NCBI GenBank assembly: GCA_903643055.1
Contig: CAHJWV010000123.1
Location: 1-6,318, forward strand
Length of the DNA: 6,318 nucleotides
Direction of reading: 5' to 3'
Source: Burkholderiales bacterium
GTDB taxonomy: Bacteria > Pseudomonadota > Gammaproteobacteria > Burkholderiales > Burkholderiaceae
Shown: positions 1 to 4,688 of the stretch, in pieces
Position numbering within the stretch: the stretch's first letter is position 1
Layout of the letters: every line of letters begins with the position of its first letter
Notes under the pieces: model-generated
Told to the model about the DNA's origin: nothing
Databases searched by the model: none
Seen by the model: only the letters and a program-made list of their open reading frames with translations
Position numbers and translations under genes: made by a program

Positions 1-87
1 CGGCTGATTCCCTTTGTCGGTGCTTATGTCGATGACGTGAGCCTGGCCGAAAAGCGCATCACCGTCGACTGGGGGCTGGATTACTGA
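1..87 (+). CDS. rimM: RimM, 16S rRNA processing / 30S maturation factor (C-terminal end only)
   Basis: Only the last 28 codons are present, ending in TGA at 85-87; the gene begins before the window. The translated tail ([20 protein letters not shown], then a VDWGLDY ending) is the typical C-terminus of the RimM PRC-barrel domain, with the conserved 'IPFV...VD' strand and a Trp near the end. RimM binds ribosomal protein S19 and helps assemble the head of the 30S subunit. It sits 13 bp upstream of trmD, which matches the conserved order rpsP-rimM-trmD-rplS and implies co-transcription. The identification rests on a short fragment plus context, and the two agree. Confidence 0.9.
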   Translation, partial: RLIPFVGAYVDDVSLAEKRITVDWGLDY

Positions 88-100
88 TCCGGCGCGCGGC

Positions 101-853
101 ATGCGCTTTGACGTCATCACGCTGTTCCCGGAAATGTTTGGCCCGCACCTGACGCAGGGCATCACGCGGCGGGCGTTCGAGTCGGGACAGGTCGACGTCA
201 AGCTGTGGCCTTTGCGTGACTTCGCGGACAACAACTATCGGCGTGTCGATGACCGCCCGTACGGCGGCGGCCCCGGCATGGTGATGATGGCCGAGCCGCT
301 CGAGCGCGCGATGTTGGCGATCCGCCAGGCCCGCACCGATGCTGCGCCGGTCGTTCACTTCAGCCCGACAGGCCGCCGCATCGACCAAGCTGTGGTCCGG
401 GAGTTTGCGCAAGGCGCCGGTGCAGTGCTGCTGTGTGGCCGCTACGAAGGCATTGATCAGCGCGTGATCGACCGTCATGTCGATCTCGAATTGAGTCTGG
501 GTGATTTCGTGCTCTCTGGCGGTGAATTGCCTGCCCTGGCATTGCTTGATGCTGTAGCCCGCTTGCAGCCCGACGTGTTGGGCGATGCGCAATCCCATCA
601 ACAAGACAGCTTCTCCGATGGCTTGCTGGATTGCCCGCATTACAGCCGCCCGGAAGTCTGGGTGACGCCGGACGGCGAATCGCCCATCCCTCAGGTGCTG
701 ATGTCGGGGCATCACGGTGCGATTGCCCGTTGGCGTCGCGAGCGGTCGCTGGAGATCACGGCGCGGCGGCGCCCCGAGATGATCGAGGCGCTGCGAGCCC
801 GCGGCGGCCTGAGCAAGGCCGACGAGAAATACCTGCAATCTCTCGGGTTATAA
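101..853 (+). CDS. trmD: TrmD, tRNA (guanine-N1-)-methyltransferase
   Basis: TrmD transfers a methyl group from S-adenosylmethionine to N1 of G37 in tRNAs that have G at position 36, which prevents +1 frameshifting. The 250-residue product is of normal family length. Visible hallmarks are the N-terminal 'ITLFPEMF' strand (6-13), '[11 protein letters not shown]' (50-60), 'GRYEGID' (113-119) and '[11 protein letters not shown]' (132-142) of the knotted SAM-binding SPOUT fold, and '[14 protein letters not shown]' (173-186). From memory of the E. coli and Haemophilus enzymes, R154 and D169 fall at the catalytic Arg and Asp positions. The ATG at 101 gives the standard '[13 protein letters not shown]' start. 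No good Shine-Dalgarno precedes it, so translation may be coupled to rimM, whose stop is 13 bp upstream. The TAA stop lies within a TATAAT hexamer. Confidence 0.98.
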   Translation: MRFDVITLFPEMFGPHLTQGITRRAFESGQVDVKLWPLRDFADNNYRRVDDRPYGGGPGMVMMAEPLERAMLAIRQARTDAAPVVHFSPTGRRIDQAVVREFAQGAGAVLLCGRYEGIDQRVIDRHVDLELSLGDFVLSGGELPALALLDAVARLQPDVLGDAQSHQQDSFSDGLLDCPHYSRPEVWVTPDGESPIPQVLMSGHHGAIARWRRERSLEITARRRPEMIEALRARGGLSKADEKYLQSLGL

Positions 854-854
854 T
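849..854 (+). promoter_or_regulatory. Candidate -10 element of an internal rplS promoter
   Basis: A perfect TATAAT lies across the last bases of trmD and its TAA stop, about 110 bp before rplS. No convincing -35 hexamer is present 16-18 bp upstream (the region reads about 'gaaata'), and the bases before the -10 are GGT, not the TGN of an extended -10. Such a promoter would allow L19 to be made in excess over TrmD and RimM. A perfect hexamer is uncommon in DNA this G+C-rich, but it could still be chance. Confidence 0.4.
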
Positions 855-917
855 CGAAGGCTTTTCGATCCTCTGCTCCGCAGTGGCCTTTTTGCTGGAT
901 CTCGATCCGGCCAGGCC
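853..917 (+). promoter_or_regulatory. Foldable leader between trmD and rplS
   Basis: Three hairpins can be drawn by hand in the trmD-rplS gap. The first is a 6-bp stem, 853-858 with 864-869, loop GGCTT. The second is a 4-bp stem, 873-876 with 880-883. The third is a two-part stem: 885-889 pairs with 913-917 (GGCCT/AGGCC), and inside it 895-900 pairs with 905-910 (CTGGAT/ATCCGG, one G-U pair) across a CTCG loop. No T-run follows the last stem, so it is not an ordinary terminator. It ends 35 bases before the rplS ribosome binding site. Leaders of ribosomal protein genes are often autoregulatory, and this one might be, but that is inference. Confidence 0.35.
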
Positions 918-952
918 CATAAACAGTTTTGCAATAGCGGCGGCACGATCAC

Positions 953-958
953 AAGGAG
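953..958 (+). promoter_or_regulatory. Ribosome binding site of rplS
   Basis: AAGGAG ends 6 bases before the GTG at 965. It is one of the two strongest Shine-Dalgarno sequences in the window (the other precedes orn) and fixes GTG as the rplS start. Confidence 0.9.
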
Positions 959-964
959 AAACCT

Positions 965-1318
965 GTGGACCTGATCCAAACCCTCGAGCAAGAAGAAATT
1001 GCTCGCCTCAACAAGACCATTCCTGCGTTCGCTCCTGGCGACACGGTGATTGTCAGCGTCAACGTGGTCGAAGGCACGCGCAAGCGCGTTCAGGCCTATG
1101 AAGGCGTCGTGATTGCCAAGCGCAACCGTGGCCTGAATTCCAGCTTCATCGTTCGCAAGATTTCCAGCGGCGAAGGTGTGGAGCGTACGTTCCAGCTGTA
1201 CAGCCCGCTGATCTCGAACATCGAAGTCAAGCGCCGCGGCGATGTCCGCCGTGCGAAGCTGTATTACCTGCGCGACCGCTCAGGCAAGTCCGCCCGCATT
1301 AAGGAAAAGCTGTCCTGA
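965..1318 (+). CDS. rplS: 50S ribosomal protein L19
   Basis: L19 is a component of the large subunit near the 30S interface, where it contributes to intersubunit bridges. The product is 117 residues, a normal length. It shows the family's N-terminal helix ([17 protein letters not shown]), the SH3-like core with '[20 protein letters not shown]' (24-43), '[21 protein letters not shown]' (45-65), and the L19 signature '[28 protein letters not shown]' (89-116). The start is GTG, chosen because an AAGGAG lies 6 bases upstream and relatives begin M[DN][10 protein letters not shown]. It closes the rimM-trmD-rplS operon. An internal TATAAT and a foldable leader upstream suggest extra, separate control. 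The stop codon lies inside a perfect 7-bp hairpin, and the last codons are repeated 83 bp downstream. Confidence 0.99.
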   Translation: MDLIQTLEQEEIARLNKTIPAFAPGDTVIVSVNVVEGTRKRVQAYEGVVIAKRNRGLNSSFIVRKISSGEGVERTFQLYSPLISNIEVKRRGDVRRAKLYYLRDRSGKSARIKEKLS

Positions 1319-1322
1319 TCGC
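1305..1322 (+). repeat. Direct repeat copy 1, covering the rplS 3' end
   Basis: The 18-base sequence aaaagctgtcctgatcgc spans the last codons of rplS (Lys-Leu-Ser), its TGA stop and four following bases. An identical copy lies at 1388-1405, offset by 83 bp. The right-hand match resumes as 'ccaga' after a gap of about 4 bases in copy 2. An exact 18-base repeat so close by is very unlikely by chance. Confidence 0.85.
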
Positions 1323-1403
1323 CAGATCAGGGCCCGGCACCAGCCGGGCTGCCGCGGTAGCGGCAAGGCAGCTTTCGCAAAGCCTGCAAAAGCTGTCCTG
1401 ATC
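1312..1403 (+). other. Highly structured rplS 3' untranslated region with alternative pairings
   Basis: Hairpin 1 contains the rplS stop codon: 1314-1320 (CCTGATC) pairs with 1325-1331 (GATCAGG) across a GCCA loop, and two further pairs are possible outside it. Hairpin 2 pairs 1332-1338 with 1343-1349 (GCCCGGC/GCCGGGC, loop ACCA). Hairpin 3 pairs 1351-1355 with 1360-1364 (GCCGC/GCGGC, loop GGTA). Hairpin 4 pairs 1368-1375 with 1379-1387 (GCAG CTTT / AAAG-C-CTGC, one bulged C). CCTGATC recurs at 1397-1403, so GATCAGG at 1325-1331 can instead pair with it and close hairpins 2-4 into a four-way junction of 79 bases. The two states exclude each other. No T-run follows any of these stems. All pairings were drawn by hand; function is unknown. 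Confidence 0.55.
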
Positions 1404-1405
1404 GC
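1388..1405 (+). repeat. Direct repeat copy 2, non-coding echo of the rplS 3' end
   Basis: Second exact copy of the 18-base sequence at 1305-1322. Here it is non-coding and lies between rplS and the operon terminator. The 65 bases between the copies are rich in inverted repeats. The arrangement fits either a local duplication or an insertion flanked by duplicated sequence. Confidence 0.85.
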
Positions 1406-1452
1406 GTGCGCCAGAGGCGAACACCCGACATGGCCGCATCAGCCTTTCACGT

Positions 1453-1475
1453 AAGCCGCCCTCGGGCGGCTTTTT
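1453..1475 (+). terminator. Intrinsic terminator of the rimM-trmD-rplS operon
   Basis: GCCGCC (1455-1460) and GGCGGC (1465-1470) form a G+C-rich stem with a CTCG loop. Two A-T pairs (1453-1454 with 1471-1472) extend it, and the T-run is 1471-1475. It lies 134 bases after the rplS stop and 15 bases before the next ATG, so the NUDIX gene either has a promoter of its own that I cannot identify or depends on readthrough. Confidence 0.9.
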
Positions 1476-1490
1476 CGCGTCCAATGCGCC

Positions 1491-2174
1491 ATGGCTTTGA
1501 AATTTGATCCGCAGGCGTTGCCGGTGATTTCGATCGATGGGCATCTGCCGGCCGTCGATCGCAGCGAGTTGAGTGCGCAGGCTCTGCGCCAGCGTTTCAT
1601 CGCGCCGCCTTCCTGGGTACAAGAAATCAATGTCGAGCGCCAGATGTCTGAGCGTATCCCGCGGGCTGCTTCGGTGCTGATTCCACTGGTTCAGCGCGAC
1701 AAGTTGACGGTGCTGTTGACCCAGCGAACCGATCACCTGACCGATCACCCGGGGCAGGTGAGCTTTCCGGGCGGGCGCGTCGAGCCCAGCGATGCGAATG
1801 CAGCCGCGACCGCGTTACGTGAAGCGGCGGAAGAGATCGGCTTGTCGGCCGAGTTCATTGAGGTGATCGGAAACCTACCCACGTATCTGACGGGTACCGG
1901 CTTTGTTGTTACGCCGGTCGTTGCCTTGGTGAAGCCCGGCTTCAGTTTGCAGCTCGACCCCTTTGAAGTCGCCCAGGCCTTTGAAGTGCCTCTGTCTTTT
2001 CTGATGACGCCGGCGAACCACCGTTGGCATTCGGTGGAATGGGGGAGCGTTCAACGCGAGTTCCTTTCGATGCCGTGGACAGGGGTCGATTCGAAGGGTG
2101 AGCCGCACACCTATTTCGTATGGGGTGCAACGGCTGCGATGCTGCGCAACCTGTATCGATTTCTTGCTGCGTGA
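1491..2174 (+). CDS. NUDIX hydrolase, CoA pyrophosphatase type
   Basis: Predicted to hydrolyse the pyrophosphate bond of coenzyme A or related CoA compounds, giving 4'-phosphopantetheine and adenosine 3',5'-bisphosphate. The 227-residue protein carries the UPF0035/CoAse signature 'LLTQRTDHLTDHPGQVSFPGG' (75-95) directly before the Nudix box 'GGRVEPSDANAAATALREAAEEIGL' (94-118). The metal-binding Glu residues are in 'REAAEE' (R110, E111, E114, E115). As in E. coli NudL, the spacing between the GG and RE parts is one longer than in the classical Nudix box, and Asp (D101) stands where classical boxes have Glu, so this is not a defect. The roughly 60-residue N-terminal extension is less recognisable. 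The ATG at 1491 has no clear ribosome binding site. Substrate preference cannot be proved from sequence. Confidence 0.9.
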   Translation: MALKFDPQALPVISIDGHLPAVDRSELSAQALRQRFIAPPSWVQEINVERQMSERIPRAASVLIPLVQRDKLTVLLTQRTDHLTDHPGQVSFPGGRVEPSDANAAATALREAAEEIGLSAEFIEVIGNLPTYLTGTGFVVTPVVALVKPGFSLQLDPFEVAQAFEVPLSFLMTPANHRWHSVEWGSVQREFLSMPWTGVDSKGEPHTYFVWGATAAMLRNLYRFLAA

Positions 2175-2208
2175 AAGACGCCGGGTCTCGCAAGTATCAT
2201 CGCGGGAC

Positions 2209-3201
2209 ATGAGCTTTTTCGCCGTTCTCTTTGCGCTGCTGATCGAGCAGCTGAAGCCTCTGCCGCGCAGCAACGTCGTGCATGATGGCCTGACGTCCTG
2301 GATGCGCTGGACCAGCCACAATTTCGATGCGGGCCGTGAGCCCCATGCCTGGGTGGTGTGGGGCGTGACAGCCGTGGTGCCGGCCGCGTTGACCTGGGCG
2401 ATCTATTGGGGCCTGGCTCAATTCAGCGTGCTTGCAGCATTAGGTTGGAACGTCGCGGTGCTTTACCTCACGATGGGCTTTCGCCAGTTCAGCCATTACT
2501 TCACCGACATTCGCGACGCCATCGAGCGCGGTGACGAGACCACGGCGCGCGGGCTGCTGGCCGAATGGAGACATCTCGATGCCAGCGAGTTGCCGCGCAC
2601 CGAGCTGCTGCGGCATGTGATCGAACATTCGCTGCTGGCCGCGCACCGCCATGTGTTCGGTGTGTTTTTTTGGTTTGTGGCGCTGTCGGCGCTCGGCCTC
2701 GGCCCGGCAGGTGCCGTGCTCTACCGCATGGCCGAATTTGCCAGTCGCTACTGGGCCTTCAAGAGCCGCATCGTTGGCGCACCGGTTAATGAGCGGCTGA
2801 TGCTGTTGTCGCAACGCCTCTTCAATCTGATCGATCACCTGCCCGCACGGATGACCGCATTTGGCTTCGCGGTGGTCGGCAACTTCGAAGAAGCCATCGG
2901 CTGCTGGCGCCGCAATGCAGGCCTGTGGAAGCATGCCAACGAAGGCATCCTGCTGGCTTCGGCCGCAGGCGCGGTCGGTGTGCAACTCGGCGGCAGTGCC
3001 GCGCCCGGCATCACCCCGGACCGCGCCAAAACCTTCGACAGCGGCGTCATCGACGAAACCGCCGGCGCCGAAGGCTCCACCCCCGGCGCCCTCCCAGAAG
3101 CCGGCCACCTGCGCAGCATCGTCGGCCTGGTCTGGCGATCCGTCGTCCTCTGGATGCTGCTGCTGGCCCTGCTGTCCCTCGCCAACCGAACCGGCATTTA
3201 A
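2209..3201 (+). CDS. CobD/CbiB-family (AmpE-like) integral membrane protein
   Basis: A 330-residue inner-membrane protein that automated annotation would call CobD/CbiB family. The frame is open from 2098, but the ATG at 2209 avoids a long overlap with the NUDIX gene and gives the family-typical start 'MSFFAVLFALLIEQLKPL'. Hydrophobic segments lie at about 1-12, 47-70, 72-90, 148-170 and 305-325, with a weaker one near 215-225. Recognisable patches are 'HRHVFGVFFWFV' (146-157), 'LPARMTAFGFAVVGNFEEAIGCWR' (211-234) and the C-terminal 'VGLVWRSVVLWMLLLALLSL' (305-324). Residues 262-300 are Gly/Ala/Pro-rich and probably a loop. I do not see the strongly conserved CbiB segments (N-terminal DP...HPV, and HRxxNTLDxMxGYR), and no cobalamin genes are nearby. 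A true adenosylcobinamide-phosphate synthase role is therefore doubtful; an AmpE-like signalling or envelope role is an alternative. Function unresolved. Confidence 0.8.
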   Translation: MSFFAVLFALLIEQLKPLPRSNVVHDGLTSWMRWTSHNFDAGREPHAWVVWGVTAVVPAALTWAIYWGLAQFSVLAALGWNVAVLYLTMGFRQFSHYFTDIRDAIERGDETTARGLLAEWRHLDASELPRTELLRHVIEHSLLAAHRHVFGVFFWFVALSALGLGPAGAVLYRMAEFASRYWAFKSRIVGAPVNERLMLLSQRLFNLIDHLPARMTAFGFAVVGNFEEAIGCWRRNAGLWKHANEGILLASAAGAVGVQLGGSAAPGITPDRAKTFDSGVIDETAGAEGSTPGALPEAGHLRSIVGLVWRSVVLWMLLLALLSLANRTGI

Positions 3202-3205
3202 CGAA

Positions 3206-3300
3206 GGCAAGCGCAGCGAGCCTGCTCCAGCAATGCCAGAGGGCTTGGGCCCGCCGGCTCAATGGGCGGCAGGAGCGAAATTACCAAGGGGGCGCCATCA
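3206..3300 (+). repeat. Intergenic repeat, copy A (95 bp)
   Basis: Starts 4 bp after the stop of the membrane protein gene with GGCAAGCGCAGCGAGCC and ends ...GGGGGCGCCATCA. A hand alignment to copy B gives 53 of 65 identical bases over the left part. It contains inverted matches such as CCGCC...GGCGG around GGCTCAATG. Its right-hand AGGAGCGAA block is more degenerate than in copy B, and it lacks the 13-bp hairpin module of copy B. Confidence 0.8.
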
Positions 3301-3321
3301 TCAGCCATCCGCACCCATCGG

Positions 3322-3428
3322 GGCAAGCGCAGCGAGCCCGCTCAAACAACGCCCCAGGGTCCGGCTCCGCCGGCCCAATGGGCGGCGCCCCTCGGGGGCA
3401 GGAGCGAAGCGACTGGGGGGCTCCATCA
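3322..3428 (+). repeat. Intergenic repeat, copy B (107 bp), running into the rsgA stop
   Basis: Begins with the same 17 bases as copy A and ends GGGGGGCTCCATCA. The final TCA is the rsgA stop codon read on the minus strand. Hairpins seen are CCGGC-TCC-GCCGG (3361-3373), GCCC-AAT-GGGC within 3374-3384, and GCCCC-TCG-GGGGC (3387-3399). The last is exactly the 13 bases missing from copy A. The motif AGCGNAGCGA occurs near both ends of the unit. Together with copy A it fills the 224-bp gap between convergent genes except for a 21-bp spacer (3301-3321) and a few bases. No T-run accompanies these stems, so a terminator role is possible but not shown. Confidence 0.8.
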
Positions 3429-4331
3429 CCACCGACTTTGCGACAACTCCTGAAAAATCTCGCCGTAGATTCGGTAGCGCGATTCGGTGATATCGCCAGC
3501 TTCCAGGGCCGTGCGCACGCCACACCCCGGTTCATGCAGATGGGTGCAGTTGTAGAACTTGCAGTGCGTCGCGGCTTCTTTCAGATCGGGCATCAGGCCC
3601 GGCAGCTGCTGGGCCGTGATCTGGCGCAAGCCGAATTCCTGAAAGCCCGGGGAGTCGATCAGCCCGGTTTTCCGTTCGGCATCCAACCAATACCATTGGG
3701 TCGTTGTGGTCGTGTGCTTGCCGGAGTTCAGCGCTTTTGAGATCTCGCCGACCTGCGCGCGGGCATCGGGAGCCAGCAGGTTGATCAGCGTACTCTTGCC
3801 CGTGCCGCTCGGCCCCAGTACCAGCGTGGAGCGTCCGGCGAGTTGATGCGAGAGCTGTTGCCGAGCATCGTCCGGGCGAGCCTTCAGGGCCACCTCGATC
3901 ACCTGATAGCCCATCGCCGAATACGGCTTCAGCCGTTCGCGGGCCGCGGTGATCGAAGGCAGGTCGGCCTTGTTCAGCAGCACATGCGCTGCGATGCCGG
4001 CGCTTTCGGCGGCCATCAACGCGCGAGCCAGTTGCGATTCGCTGAACACCGGCTCGCTGGCCACCATCACCAAAATCTGGTCAAGGTTGGCGGCGAAGGC
4101 CTTGGTCTTCCATTCGTCCTGGCGGAACAGCAGGTTGCGGCGTGACTCGACGTGCTCGATCACACCTTCATCGCCCGAGACCTGCCAGCGCACGCGATCC
4201 CCGACCACGCAGTCGCTTTTCTTGCCACGCGGGTGGCAGGTGATGCGCTCGCCGTCGGGGGTTTCAATGATGTAGTGGCGGCCATAGCCTGCAACCACCA
4301 GCCCCTGGTCCAGGGCGTCGAACTTGCTCAA
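3426..4331 (-). CDS. rsgA: RsgA (YjeQ/EngC), 30S-maturation GTPase
   Basis: RsgA is a circularly permuted GTPase that binds late 30S precursors, checks the decoding centre and is released on GTP hydrolysis. In the 301-residue product, an N-terminal OB-fold ('GLVVAGYGRHYIIE' to about 75) precedes motifs in permuted order: G4 NKAD (120-123), P-loop GPSGTGKS (173-180), the HTTTT switch (206-210) and G3 DSPG (226-229). The C-terminal zinc site is intact: C257, C262, H264 and C270 with the family's 5-2-6 spacing. The start is TTG at 4331: the frame closes with a TGA at 4358-4356 (also the stop of the upstream dehydratase gene), and no ATG or GTG lies in frame between them. A weak GGTGA sits 4 bases upstream. 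It is the last gene of the minus-strand unit, 24 bp after the dehydratase. Its stop codon lies in the end of an intergenic repeat. Confidence 0.97.
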   Translation of the reverse strand: MSKFDALDQGLVVAGYGRHYIIETPDGERITCHPRGKKSDCVVGDRVRWQVSGDEGVIEHVESRRNLLFRQDEWKTKAFAANLDQILVMVASEPVFSESQLARALMAAESAGIAAHVLLNKADLPSITAARERLKPYSAMGYQVIEVALKARPDDARQQLSHQLAGRSTLVLGPSGTGKSTLINLLAPDARAQVGEISKALNSGKHTTTTTQWYWLDAERKTGLIDSPGFQEFGLRQITAQQLPGLMPDLKEAATHCKFYNCTHLHEPGCGVRTALEAGDITESRYRIYGEIFQELSQSRW

Positions 4332-4355
4332 CGCGTCACCACGCGTGCCGGTCCA

Positions 4356-4685
4356 TCAAGCAACAAAGGCCACCAGAGCGTCGGCCTTGGCCGCGCAGAT
4401 GAAATCGTTGACCGAAATACCGCCGACCGAATGGGTGTTGAAGCGCACGACGCAGCGGTCGTAGCTCACCGTCAGTTCGGGGTGGTGGTCTTCGGTGTGG
4501 GCGATCCAGGCAAGGGCATTCACGAAGGCGACGGTCTCGTGGTAATTCTTGAAGCTGAAGGGCTTCTCGATGGCGCCTGCATGGAGTCTCCAGCCGCTGA
4601 CCTGACCGAGGTGGCTGTGGATTTCAGCATCGCCCATCGGCTCGCCGGAGCGGTTCTGGCATTTCAGGTGAAGAAGATTTTGCAT
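4356..4685 (-). CDS. Pterin-4a-carbinolamine dehydratase (PCD/DCoH family)
   Basis: Dehydrates 4a-hydroxytetrahydropterin to quinonoid dihydropterin, recycling the cofactor of aromatic amino acid hydroxylases. In the 109-residue product the family pattern is complete: 'TEDHHPE' (64-70), then after P69 the spaced residues Y75, H85 and D94, with 'THSVGGISVNDFICAAKAD' at 84-102. H67, H68 and H85 match the family's active-site histidines. The ATG at 4685 is kept because the N-terminal 'NLLHLKCQNRSGEPMGDAEI' resembles the longer PCD subgroup (LxxxKCxPCxGGxPPL...), although the CxxCxGG part is degraded; M17 is an alternative start. It begins 3 bp after the protease stop and is probably translationally coupled. 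No phenylalanine hydroxylase gene is in view, so the partner enzyme or substrate is unknown. Confidence 0.93.
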   Translation of the reverse strand: MQNLLHLKCQNRSGEPMGDAEIHSHLGQVSGWRLHAGAIEKPFSFKNYHETVAFVNALAWIAHTEDHHPELTVSYDRCVVRFNTHSVGGISVNDFICAAKADALVAFVA

Positions 4686-4688
4686 GCA

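Noticed and set aside
59..838. 259-codon open frame on the minus strand
   Set aside because: It is wholly antisense to trmD, whose protein is unmistakable. The translation shows no family features and is a by-product of high G+C codon use.
1325..1403. tRNA-like fold: 7-bp closing stem with three inner arms
   Set aside because: There is no 7-base anticodon loop, no proper T-arm, and 9 unpaired bases before the 3' strand of the closing stem. It is a junction, not a tRNA.
1491..2174. Defective Nudix box, because the motif deviates from the classical consensus
   Set aside because: The altered spacing and the Asp in place of Glu are shared with E. coli NudL and the CoA pyrophosphatase family, so the enzyme is probably intact.
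2098..2208. Upstream ATG extension of the CobD/CbiB-like protein
   Set aside because: It would overlap the NUDIX gene by 77 bp and add 37 residues unlike a family N-terminus. The ATG at 2209 begins the hydrophobic, family-like start.
3206..3428. CRISPR array or insertion sequence in the repeat region
   Set aside because: There are only two long imperfect units, no regular short repeats with spacers, and no transposase gene or terminal inverted repeats.
2925..3740. 271-codon open frame across the repeat region
   Set aside because: It runs out of frame through the membrane protein gene, through both intergenic repeats and antisense to rsgA, so it is not a plausible gene.
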